Positions 1 through 5,992 of a DNA stretch of 5,992 bases are shown here, in pieces. The notes beneath the pieces were generated by a model that saw only the letters and a program-made list of their open reading frames with translations, searched no databases and was not told where the DNA came from. The DNA lies in NCBI GenBank assembly GCA_024690425.1, contig JAILCT010000034.1:1-5992 (forward strand), in the 5' to 3' direction. A program made the position numbers and the translations under genes. Within the stretch, counting starts at the first letter, position 1, and every line of letters starts with the position of its first letter. This DNA is from Lachnospiraceae bacterium (GTDB taxonomy: Bacteria > Bacillota_A > Clostridia > Lachnospirales > Lachnospiraceae).

Positions 1-1
1 T

Positions 2-3000
2 AAGAAGTATCTCTTAAGCTCCGGTACCAAAAAGATAACCATCGGTAAGGACGGATCCAATGCAATCTGCTACTCCAACAAGTTCGTATCACCCAAACAT
101 GCCGAGATAAGCATATCGGGTGACGGGGCAGTTATAAAGGACCTCGGCTCAATGAACGGAACCTTTGTTAACGGAAGGATGATCCAGGGAGAGCAGGCTC
201 TTTCCTTCGGAGATACCATTTATGTAATAGGACTTAAGATAGTATATCTGGGCAATTCACTTGCCGTAAACAATCCGGACGACAACTGCAAGATAAGTGA
301 CCTTAAGGAGATAGTCATAACATCTTCCGGAGCAGGTGAGGAAGAGGAACCGGCAGCAGAAGAGGAGTCTTATTTCCTTCGTACTCCCAGAAAGCTTGAA
401 CTGCTTGATACGGAAACCTTTACTCTTGAGAAGTGTCCTCCCAAACAGGAGTACGAGAAGCAGCCCATGAAGTTCACGGTGGGACCGGCTTTTACAATGG
501 TCATTCCCATGGCACTCGGGGCGGCTCTTTCGGGCGGACAGGGATTCGGCGGTCTCTTCATGGGCCTGGGCGCCGCCGGAATCGGTGCATTCTGGGCCAT
601 AACTTCCAATAAATATGAAGAAGCCAAGTATCAAAAGACCGAGAAGGACCGTGTCGAGAATTACGAAGCCTATGCCGTTAAGATGATGAGCACCATCAAG
701 GACAAGATGCAGTACAATGCAGGCGTCCTTGAGAGAAAGTATCCTTCGGCGCAAGAAGCTGCCGAACTCGGTATAAGGGCTCTTCCCGGACTCTGGAGCA
801 AGAGTTCGGTTCATGAGGATTTCCTTGATGTACGTCTCGGCAAGGGTGACATACCTTCATTCAATGAGATAGAGATTCCCAAGGAGCAGCTCATGCAGGA
901 GCATGATCCTCTTAACAATAAGACATCCGAGATCAAGCTTGCGATGTCAATGCTTAAGGATGTTCCTGTTTCAATCTCACTTTACGATAACCGCTTTGTC
1001 GGTATCCTTTCATCCGACAGGGACAAGGCCCTTAACCTTGCAAGAGTCGTAACGACCCAGATTGCAAGTGCCCATCCCTATACAGATGTCAGGATGTGTG
1101 TTGTATTCCCCATGAAGGAGAGGGATGACTGGAGCTATATGAGGTTCCTTCCCCATGTATGGGCACCCGACGGCAAGCTCCGTCTCATGTGCTGTGATAA
1201 GAACAGCGTCGGTGATATAATGTACTTCTTATCAGGTGTTATCCGTGACCGTATGGACAAGAACGGAAGAAGGGCCGAGGAAGATGATAATGATAAGAAG
1301 GTACTTCCTCACTACGTATTTGTTATAGCGGATTATTCGCTTATCGAAGAAGAAGCGATATCCAAGTATCTGTTGAATCCTTCGGAGGATATGGGTATAT
1401 CCGTTGTTATGCTTGCAGACTCTGCCGACAAGCTTCCGAGCAGCTGTAATGCCATCATCACAGATGAAGGGGAGGTTCATAACTTCCTCTCAACGGTAAA
1501 TGCGTTTCCCGAAAGGGACAATGTTACCTTTGATAGTCTGTCGCCCCGGATGGCGGAAAGTTTTGCAAGGTCCCTGTCGGGAATCCATCTTCGCGAAATG
1601 GGTGTGTCTGCAGGCATACCGGATATGCTTACTTTCCTTGATATGTATAAAACATCCAGGGTCGAGGATCTTGACATCTATCACAGGTGGCTTGAGAACC
1701 GTACCTATGAATCCATGAGGGCAATGGTCGGCTACAAGTCGGGCAACCAGCCCCTCTACCTAGACATTCACGAGAAGTATCACGGACCTCACGGTCTTGT
1801 TGCAGGTACTACAGGTTCAGGTAAGTCGGAGACCCTGCAGTCCTACATACTTTCACTTGCAATAAATTATCATCCGGATGAAGTTGCCTTTATCCTTATC
1901 GATTACAAGGGCGGCGGAATGGCCCAGTCTTTCGAAGGCCTTCCTCATGTGTCAGGTGTTATCACCAACCTTGGCGGTAATGCAACAAACAGGGCCCTGC
2001 TTTCAATAAATGCAGAGATCAAGCACCGCCAGAAGCTCTTTAATGACTTTAAGGTTAAGCATATAGATGCTTACATCGAACTTTACAGGTCCGGAGTTGC
2101 AACAGAGCCCATGCCTCACCTTCTTATAATCGCCGACGAGTTTGCCGAGCTTAAGAAGGAGCAGCCCGAGTTCGTAAGGTCCCTTGTATCCGCAGCCCGT
2201 GTAGGTCGTTCACTCGGTGTTAACCTTATCCTTGCAACCCAGAAGCCTTCAGGCGTTGTGGATGATGAGATCTGGTCAAACACAAGGTTCCGTCTCTGCT
2301 TACGTGTTGCCGATAAGTCGGATTCAAACGAGATGATCAAGAGACCCGATGCCGCTTATATAACCGGTACCGGCCGTGGTTACTTCCAGGTGGGAAGTGA
2401 TGAAATATTCGAGGAATTCCAGTCCGGCTGGTCGGGAGCAGCTTACGAGCCCGAGATCGCATTCTCGGATGAGAAGAACGCCAAGGTTGAGCTTATCAAT
2501 CTTATAGGTAAGAATGCGGTTCCCAAGAAGAAGGATAAGAACAAGAAGTCCGATAATATACAGAAGGTTACCCAGCTTGACGCAATCGTTAAGTATGCGG
2601 CCAAGATCGCTGAGGAACATGATATAGCATCGGTACGTCAGATATGGCTTCCTGCCCTTAAGAACAGGATCTACCTTGAAGAACTTAATGCCGAAAAGGC
2701 TGAAGGCTTTTCACTTCGTATGCCTGTCGGACTTGCCGACAATCCGGAGATACAGAGCCAGTATCCCGCATACGTTGACTTCTTATCTGACGGCAACCTT
2801 CTTATATGCGGTCCTTCCGGATCGGGTAAGACAACCCTCTTACAGACCATCCTTTACGGGGCTGTAACAGGTTACAAGCCTTCAGAGATAAATGCTTACA
2901 TACTTGACTTTTCATCACGCACCATGACGGTATTTGCTAATATGCCTCATATCGGAAGCGTGTGCTTCGACGGTGATGATGACAAGCTTAACGATACCTT

Positions 3001-4279
3001 CGAATTCTTCACGAACGAACTTTCCGAGAGGAAGAAGAAGTTCGCGGGAATGGGCATCGGTTCCTTCAAGGAATACGTGCAGTTCAACAATGACTGTCCG
3101 GCACTCTTCCTTATCATCGATAACTTTACCGCTTTCTATGAGGCATACGATAAGTTCGATGATGATCTTGCGGTAATCACAAGAGAGGGCGTAAGTTACG
3201 GTATCTACACCATCGTTACTTCCAATAACTCGGGCGATCTTCGCAGCAGGCTGAGACAGAACTTCAGCACAGGTATCGCCCTTCAGATGCCCGACCGTTT
3301 CGAATACGAGGCAGTTACGGGTGAACGCACAGAGATCATACCCGAGGGCAAGACACCCGGCCGGGGTCTCATCAAGGCACCGGCAAGCGTTGAGTTCCAG
3401 GTTGCTCTTCCGGTTAAGGAAAAGGACGGTCTCTCACAAGCTCAGTCCATCAAGAAGGCACTCGGTTCGGTTTCGGTTGACAGAAGCGCCAAGGGTGCGA
3501 AGAAGCCCGGCCAGACCATAGATTCCTTAAGCATCAAGGAGATCTTGGAGGAGTCAAAGTCACTTCCTTCCAATATTTATGCTATAGGTAAGTCGATAGA
3601 CGGCGAGACCACACTTAAGCTTGATTTAGATGACGAGTACTGCGTAAGCATCGTGGGTCTTGGTAAGACAGGTAAGACCAACCTCCTTAAGGCTCTTGCC
3701 CTGGAAGCCAAGGACAAGGGCGATGAGGTCATCATCTTCGATTCGAAGAATGCAGAGCTTAGCGATTTTGCCAAGTCAAATAAGTTTAAGAAATATATAA
3801 CCGATGCGGAAGGTCTCTTTAGCGCAATGCAGGATGAGATCGTTGATGCCTTCGGCGAGCGCAACGGCATAGTGAATGATGCCAGGGATAACGGAAAGTC
3901 GGTTGTTGAAGCCCTTAAGGACAAGAAGAGGATATTGATCCTTGTGAACGATTACTCTTACTTCATCGAGACCATTTACTCGGAAGAGTTCGATATGAGC
4001 GGATTCTTCGAGACAGCTCTTGAGAAGGGAAAGGATCACAAGATCCACTTCATTGCGGCAATGACAGGCGATGATGTATCCGACAGCGCAAGGTATCAGG
4101 CATCTCGTCAGTTCACGTCGATGAACGCGGGCGTAAACCTTGGCGGTATGTTTGACCAGCAGAATGTCCTTCACTGGCAGATGTCATCGGCGGATGCGGT
4201 AAGGCAGCTTCCGGCAGGATTCGGATATGCACTTTCCGAGGATGGAGTACCGGTAAGGATGCTGACACCTTTGGTATGA
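2..4279 (+). CDS. essC: Type VII secretion motor ATPase EssC/YukB family (5' end outside window)
   Basis: Membrane-bound FtsK/SpoIIIE-type motor that recognises and exports WXG100 substrates in T7SSb. The frame is open from base 2 (1425 visible codons, numbered here from base 2). The ATG at 152 lies inside the FHA domain and is not the start. Residues 1-82 form an FHA domain (GK 15-16, SxxH 30-33, NG 52-53, VNG 56-58). An acidic linker spans 113-122. Two hydrophobic segments (about 158-178 and 181-201) are followed by a charged helical stalk and a D0 region to about 575. D1 has Walker A GTTGSGKS 602-609, DYKGGG 634-639, Walker B DE 712-713 and TQKP 746-749. A Lys-rich linker (842-849) leads to D2 (GPSGSGKT 937-944, Walker B position DN 1040-1041). 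D3 has GLGKTGKT 1219-1226 and ND 1316-1317. Known EssC proteins have about 1480-1500 residues, so roughly 50-80 N-terminal residues are probably missing, perhaps including a first FHA domain. No frameshift is seen. First gene of the visible operon. Confidence 0.96.
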   Translation, partial: KKYLLSSGTKKITIGKDGSNAICYSNKFVSPKHAEISISGDGAVIKDLGSMNGTFVNGRMIQGEQALSFGDTIYVIGLKIVYLGNSLAVNNPDDNCKISDLKEIVITSSGAGEEEEPAAEEESYFLRTPRKLELLDTETFTLEKCPPKQEYEKQPMKFTVGPAFTMVIPMALGAALSGGQGFGGLFMGLGAAGIGAFWAITSNKYEEAKYQKTEKDRVENYEAYAVKMMSTIKDKMQYNAGVLERKYPSAQEAAELGIRALPGLWSKSSVHEDFLDVRLGKGDIPSFNEIEIPKEQLMQEHDPLNNKTSEIKLAMSMLKDVPVSISLYDNRFVGILSSDRDKALNLARVVTTQIASAHPYTDVRMCVVFPMKERDDWSYMRFLPHVWAPDGKLRLMCCDKNSVGDIMYFLSGVIRDRMDKNGRRAEEDDNDKKVLPHYVFVIADYSLIEEEAISKYLLNPSEDMGISVVMLADSADKLPSSCNAIITDEGEVHNFLSTVNAFPERDNVTFDSLSPRMAESFARSLSGIHLREMGVSAGIPDMLTFLDMYKTSRVEDLDIYHRWLENRTYESMRAMVGYKSGNQPLYLDIHEKYHGPHGLVAGTTGSGKSETLQSYILSLAINYHPDEVAFILIDYKGGGMAQSFEGLPHVSGVITNLGGNATNRALLSINAEIKHRQKLFNDFKVKHIDAYIELYRSGVATEPMPHLLIIADEFAELKKEQPEFVRSLVSAARVGRSLGVNLILATQKPSGVVDDEIWSNTRFRLCLRVADKSDSNEMIKRPDAAYITGTGRGYFQVGSDEIFEEFQSGWSGAAYEPEIAFSDEKNAKVELINLIGKNAVPKKKDKNKKSDNIQKVTQLDAIVKYAAKIAEEHDIASVRQIWLPALKNRIYLEELNAEKAEGFSLRMPVGLADNPEIQSQYPAYVDFLSDGNLLICGPSGSGKTTLLQTILYGAVTGYKPSEINAYILDFSSRTMTVFANMPHIGSVCFDGDDDKLNDTFEFFTNELSERKKKFAGMGIGSFKEYVQFNNDCPALFLIIDNFTAFYEAYDKFDDDLAVITREGVSYGIYTIVTSNNSGDLRSRLRQNFSTGIALQMPDRFEYEAVTGERTEIIPEGKTPGRGLIKAPASVEFQVALPVKEKDGLSQAQSIKKALGSVSVDRSAKGAKKPGQTIDSLSIKEILEESKSLPSNIYAIGKSIDGETTLKLDLDDEYCVSIVGLGKTGKTNLLKALALEAKDKGDEVIIFDSKNAELSDFAKSNKFKKYITDAEGLFSAMQDEIVDAFGERNGIVNDARDNGKSVVEALKDKKRILILVNDYSYFIETIYSEEFDMSGFFETALEKGKDHKIHFIAAMTGDDVSDSARYQASRQFTSMNAGVNLGGMFDQQNVLHWQMSSADAVRQLPAGFGYALSEDGVPVRMLTPLV

Positions 4280-4292
4280 TTTCTTAAATCTT

Positions 4293-4299
4293 AAGGAGG
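4293..4299 (+). promoter_or_regulatory. Strong ribosome binding site for the yukD-like gene
   Basis: AAGGAGG lies six bases before the ATG at 4306, in the 26-base gap after the essC stop (TGA 4277-4279). It is a near-perfect Shine-Dalgarno match. It fixes the start of the small downstream gene and implies independent, efficient initiation rather than reliance on ribosomes coming from essC. Confidence 0.85.
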
Positions 4300-4305
4300 A
4301 TAGAT

Positions 4306-4560
4306 ATGAGTAAGATATTTTTAGAGACCAAGGTTCCGGGTATAGCCAAAACCTACGAGTTTTCGGCTGATTCCGTTATGACGGTCGGGACCGTTAAGAG
4401 AGCGATGATAGAGCAGATAAGCACCGTAGAGAACATGACGGTATTCCCGGATCCGGATAAGGTCCTTGTGTGCAGCATTGATATGGGAGGCCTTTTGCAG
4501 GACAGCGAGACACTTGGAAATATCGGAGTTAAGAGCGGCGGACAGATAATGCTTATATAG
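4306..4560 (+). CDS. yukD: YukD/EsaB-family ubiquitin-like T7SS accessory protein
   Basis: An 84-residue protein of the size and pattern of the YukD/EsaB family, a cytoplasmic beta-grasp protein required for or modulating T7SSb export. Visible support: an opening beta strand (IFLETKVPGIAKTYEF), a TVGTVKRAMIEQI segment matching the ubiquitin-fold helix, and a closing LGNIGVKSGGQIMLI segment of the kind that ends ubiquitin-like folds. It has no signal peptide or membrane segment and no C-terminal Gly-Gly; the only GG is internal (78-79), so conjugation like true ubiquitin is not expected. The ATG at 4306 is set by AAGGAGG at the right distance. It sits between the essC-type motor gene and the WXG100 genes, and that context supports the call as much as the short sequence does. 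Its stop codon overlaps the next gene's ribosome binding site. EsaB is the equivalent name in Staphylococcus. Confidence 0.85.
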   Translation: MSKIFLETKVPGIAKTYEFSADSVMTVGTVKRAMIEQISTVENMTVFPDPDKVLVCSIDMGGLLQDSETLGNIGVKSGGQIMLI

Positions 4561-4563
4561 GAG
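4559..4563 (+). promoter_or_regulatory. Ribosome binding site overlapping the yukD stop codon
   Basis: AGGAG begins within the TAG stop (4558-4560) of the yukD-like gene and ends seven bases before the ATG at 4571. The overlap suggests that translation of the first WXG100 gene is coupled to termination of the gene before it. It also favours 4571 over the in-frame ATG at 4580. Confidence 0.7.
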
Positions 4564-4570
4564 AAAAACT

Positions 4571-4873
4571 ATGGCTGATATGACTAATGTCGATGCCGCC
4601 AAGCTTCGTCAGTCGGCATCAAGGATCGGAAATCTCGCGGGCGAGTTATCCGGTAATGTAAACAAGATAAACGAAACGCTGAACAATCTATCCAAGAGCT
4701 GGGTGTCGGAGGCTGCGACCAAGTTCTTACAGAACTGGCGCACCGACGAGGAGGCTCTTAAGGAGATGGTGGATCAGTATAACGAAGTAGCGGATCTGAT
4801 GAATGAGCTTGCATCTGACTTTGACGCTTCGGAGAACGAAGTCGAAGGCATGGTCGGCAAGCTGAAGGTTTGA
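4571..4873 (+). CDS. WXG100 family (Esx) protein 1, with a WVS hairpin turn
   Basis: A 100-residue, highly charged helical protein with the classic WXG100 layout: helix, a Trp-containing turn near the middle, helix. WXG100 proteins form antiparallel four-helix dimers and are exported by T7SS. The turn reads W44-V-S46 followed by EAATKF, so the usual Gly is Ser. The flanking pattern (LxxSWVSEAATKFLQNW) is otherwise typical. The C-terminal half has no YxxxD/E, but F84-xxx-E88 sits at the same distance from the tryptophan as that motif does in copies 2 and 4. There is no signal peptide, as expected for the family. The N-terminal VDAAKLR is shared with the fifth copy. The frame ends in a tandem TGA-TAA (4871-4876). 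The family call is secure; substrate versus chaperone role cannot be told from sequence. Confidence 0.93.
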   Translation: MADMTNVDAAKLRQSASRIGNLAGELSGNVNKINETLNNLSKSWVSEAATKFLQNWRTDEEALKEMVDQYNEVADLMNELASDFDASENEVEGMVGKLKV

Positions 4874-4877
4874 TAAG

Positions 4878-4884
4878 AAGGAGG
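4878..4884 (+). promoter_or_regulatory. Strong ribosome binding site for WXG100 gene 2
   Basis: AAGGAGG directly follows the tandem stop of the first WXG100 gene and lies four bases before the ATG at 4889. The match is full but the spacing is short. Confidence 0.8.
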
Positions 4885-4888
4885 CAAT

Positions 4889-5212
4889 ATGGCAGCAGGA
4901 AATGAAACAAAGGTTGATACCGCGTTACTTGCTAACACGGCCGAGAGCTTAAGTCCCCTTATCAAGAATCTTGAGAACATCTTCGACCAGTTCCAGCAGG
5001 AGGTCAAGTCCTCGAGGAGCGAATGGCAGGGAGATGCATCCGATGATATAAGGAATACGGCAGCCCAGTTAAAGTCAAGCTCATCAGAGATCGTCAAGGT
5101 CTTAAACGGATATGTGAGCGGGCTTAAGGAACTTGCCGGAGTCTATGACAAGGGTGAGAGCCAGGCATCTAATGCGGGGAAGTCACTGAAGTTTGGCTCA
5201 ACGTTTAAGTGA
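4889..5212 (+). CDS. WXG100 family (Esx) protein 2, with YxxxE motif
   Basis: A 107-residue helical-hairpin protein with a canonical W46-Q-G48 turn. The C-terminal part contains Y86-D-K-G-E90, a match to the YxxxD/E secretion motif described for T7SS substrates. Together these make it a likely exported Esx protein. It is the longest and most divergent of the set: the N-terminus (MAAGNETKVDTALL) lacks the charged opening of copies 1 and 5, there is a Ser-rich run (SSSS, 63-66) in the second helix, and a 17-residue tail ending GSTFK follows the motif. It may pair with a neighbouring copy or act as a homodimer; the sequence does not decide this. It begins 15 bases after gene 1 and sits in the same operon. 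Confidence 0.92.
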   Translation: MAAGNETKVDTALLANTAESLSPLIKNLENIFDQFQQEVKSSRSEWQGDASDDIRNTAAQLKSSSSEIVKVLNGYVSGLKELAGVYDKGESQASNAGKSLKFGSTFK

Positions 5213-5215
5213 GGT
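5209..5215 (+). promoter_or_regulatory. Weak ribosome binding site overlapping the stop of WXG100 gene 2
   Basis: GTGAGGT spans the TGA stop (5210-5212) of the second WXG100 gene. The GAGG core ends nine bases before the ATG at 5224. It is a poorer match than the other sites in the operon, so translation of gene 3 may depend partly on coupling to gene 2. Confidence 0.5.
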
Positions 5216-5223
5216 AAGAGATC

Positions 5224-5517
5224 ATGGCAATTAAATTCAATTATCAGCAGACTATTCAGCAGGCCCAGAAGCTTGAACAGATGGCGTCCGATCTTTCGGG
5301 CAAGACCAAGGGTAAGGTGAGCGGCGTTAAGGACACCTTAAGCGCAGCCTGGACCGGCAATTCGGGCAAGAACTTCGTTAAGTTCCTATCCGAGGCCGAG
5401 TCGGACCTTGACGCCAAGGCCAAGTACTTAAGGGGTGTTGCGGATTATCTTAAGAAGGCAGCCAAGCAGATTAAGGAAGCCGAGGAGGCCGCAGAGGCTT
5501 CGGCTAACGGCATTTAA
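5224..5517 (+). CDS. WXG100 family (Esx) protein 3
   Basis: A 97-residue, Lys- and Ala-rich helical-hairpin protein with a W43-T-G45 turn followed by NSGKNFVKF, the usual WXG100 pattern. It ends in an Ala/Glu-rich stretch (KEAEEAAEASANGI) that looks helical and then flexible. No YxxxD/E is present; at the register where copies 2 and 4 carry it, this protein has I83-xxx-E87. It has no signal peptide or membrane segment. Its start is 11 bases after gene 2 and uses a weak Shine-Dalgarno site. The lack of the tyrosine motif would fit a partner subunit that rides out with a motif-bearing Esx protein, but homodimer export is equally possible. Confidence 0.92.
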   Translation: MAIKFNYQQTIQQAQKLEQMASDLSGKTKGKVSGVKDTLSAAWTGNSGKNFVKFLSEAESDLDAKAKYLRGVADYLKKAAKQIKEAEEAAEASANGI

Positions 5518-5521
5518 GAAA

Positions 5522-5527
5522 AGAGGT
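5522..5527 (+). promoter_or_regulatory. Ribosome binding site for WXG100 gene 4
   Basis: AGAGGT lies four bases before the ATG at 5532, in the 14-base gap after the TAA stop at 5515-5517. It is a partial Shine-Dalgarno match, weaker than those before genes 2 and 5. Confidence 0.5.
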
Positions 5528-5531
5528 CAAC

Positions 5532-5840
5532 ATGGCAACTAAAAATACTGTAAACGTTCAGAGGATGAGATCGTCCATAAGTGAGCTTGGAAATATCCAG
5601 TCAAACATGCAGAAACAGCTTAAGACGCTTGATGAGACCATGTCTTCCCTTAAGAAGGTATGGACGGGTGAAGCAGCCAATGCCTATCTTAAGTCTTATC
5701 AGAAGAACCTTAAGTCTTTTCAGGATATGGCAGGGGCCATAACTTCGGCCATCGATGCACTGGAGGATTCCTGCGTTGCTTATGAGACGACTGATGCACG
5801 TGCGATGGATATAGTTGAGAAGCTCGGTAAGAGGGGCTGA
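5532..5840 (+). CDS. WXG100 family (Esx) protein 4, with YxxxD motif
   Basis: A 102-residue protein with a W44-T-G46 turn followed by EAANAYLKSYQ, a close match to the WXG100 consensus. Y84-E-T-T-D88 provides a YxxxD secretion motif near the C-terminus. The first helix (residues 10-40) is rich in Met, Gln and Ser, and the protein ends with a short basic tail (KLGKRG). One Cys (C81) precedes the motif. It lacks a signal peptide, as the family does. It follows gene 3 by 14 bases. By layout this is the copy closest to a textbook Esx substrate, but export is inferred and not shown by the sequence. Confidence 0.93.
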   Translation: MATKNTVNVQRMRSSISELGNIQSNMQKQLKTLDETMSSLKKVWTGEAANAYLKSYQKNLKSFQDMAGAITSAIDALEDSCVAYETTDARAMDIVEKLGKRG

Positions 5841-5842
5841 TT

Positions 5843-5847
5843 GGAGG
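5843..5847 (+). promoter_or_regulatory. Ribosome binding site for WXG100 gene 5
   Basis: GGAGG (within TTGGAGGT) lies six bases before the ATG at 5854 and just after the TGA stop at 5838-5840. It is a strong match with good spacing and supports the reading of the truncated gene at the right edge as real. Confidence 0.75.
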
Positions 5848-5853
5848 TACTAA

Positions 5854-5992
5854 ATGGCAGATGTTAATTTACAGGTAGATGCGGCCAAGCTTAGATCGCT
5901 TGCCGAGTCTGTAGACAAGGTCCAGACAGGACTCAGGGATTCATGTTACTCGGCCAAGGCCCAGATAGACGGGCTTAAGAATATCTGGACGG
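5854..5992 (+). CDS. WXG100 family (Esx) protein 5 (3' end outside window)
   Basis: An open frame from ATG 5854 runs off the right edge after 46 full codons. The visible half has the first helix of a WXG100 protein and reaches W45-T46. The last base of the window is G, the first base of codon 47, which is compatible with Gly and thus a WTG turn. The opening MADVNLQVDAAKLRSLAES resembles copy 1 (shared VDAAKLR), suggesting these two are closer relatives within the array. C31 lies in helix 1. A strong ribosome binding site precedes it and the gap from gene 4 is 13 bases. From this window it could be a stand-alone 100-residue Esx protein or the N-terminal domain of a longer protein, since the second half is not visible. 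Confidence 0.85.
   Translation, partial: MADVNLQVDAAKLRSLAESVDKVQTGLRDSCYSAKAQIDGLKNIWT

Noticed and set aside
257..814. Antisense open frame of 185 codons
   Set aside because: It lies wholly opposite the membrane and stalk region of essC. Its product is low in recognisable pattern, and the essC frame is clearly the conserved one. It looks like a by-product of codon bias.
2676..3521. Short + strand frames within D2 of essC
   Set aside because: They are out of frame with a strongly supported gene and encode Ser/Arg-rich sequence typical of shifted frames.
3577..4174. Two overlapping antisense open frames opposite D3 of essC
   Set aside because: They overlap each other in different frames, match no family I recognise, and lie opposite a conserved ATPase module.
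152..4279. Reading the ATG at 152 as the start of the motor ATPase gene
   Set aside because: The frame is open upstream to base 2 and the upstream codons encode the first strands of the FHA domain (ITIGK, SPKHAEI). Starting at 152 would cut the domain in half, and no ribosome binding site precedes this ATG at the right distance.
4280..4305. Possible terminator or promoter in the largest gap
   Set aside because: The gap is only 26 bases. The repeated CTTAA words do not form a GC-rich hairpin, there is no T-run, and most of the gap is the ribosome binding region.
4321..5097. Antisense open frames opposite yukD and WXG100 genes 1-2
   Set aside because: The + strand genes there have ribosome binding sites and family signatures. 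The antisense frames have neither.
4571..5992. WXG100 array as recent DNA-level tandem duplication
   Set aside because: The genes differ in length and in nearly all residues outside the turn. No long direct DNA repeats are visible, so any duplication is old.

Overview
The window carries the downstream part of a Firmicutes-type type VII secretion locus (T7SSb, also called Ess or Yuk). All genes are on the + strand and very tightly packed. The codon style (many CTT and AAG codons, strong AAGGAGG-type ribosome binding sites, roughly balanced base composition by eye) suggests a Clostridia-class anaerobe, possibly a Lachnospiraceae member. That taxonomic guess rests on style alone. The protein families are the secure part of the annotation.

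Layout: bases 2-4279 encode almost all of an EssC/YukB-type motor ATPase. Its 5' end lies outside the window. The visible part has an FHA domain, an acidic linker, two membrane segments, a stalk/D0 region and three FtsK/SpoIIIE-type ATPase modules. A 26-base gap with a strong Shine-Dalgarno site leads to a small YukD/EsaB ubiquitin-like gene (4306-4560). Five WXG100 (Esx) genes then follow head to tail: 4571-4873, 4889-5212, 5224-5517, 5532-5840, and a fifth from 5854 that is cut by the right edge just after its Trp-Thr codons. Gaps between genes downstream of yukD are 10-15 bases. No terminator or internal promoter is apparent, so one polycistronic message is likely.

How they fit together: EssC is the membrane-anchored hexameric motor that recognises WXG100 substrates and drives export. 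YukD/EsaB is a small cytoplasmic accessory protein of T7SSb. The WXG100 proteins are helical-hairpin dimers that are exported and can also serve as partners or targeting factors for larger toxins. The other core components (EssA, EssB/YukC, EsaA/YueB) are not in the window and may lie upstream or beyond the right edge.

The system is a known class. The less ordinary points are the run of at least five divergent WXG100 genes after essC-yukD, a constant spacing between the WXG tryptophan and a C-terminal hydrophobic-xxx-acidic motif in all four complete copies, and a well-preserved FHA binding surface on EssC. I saw no RNA gene, CRISPR array, insertion sequence or other mobile element.
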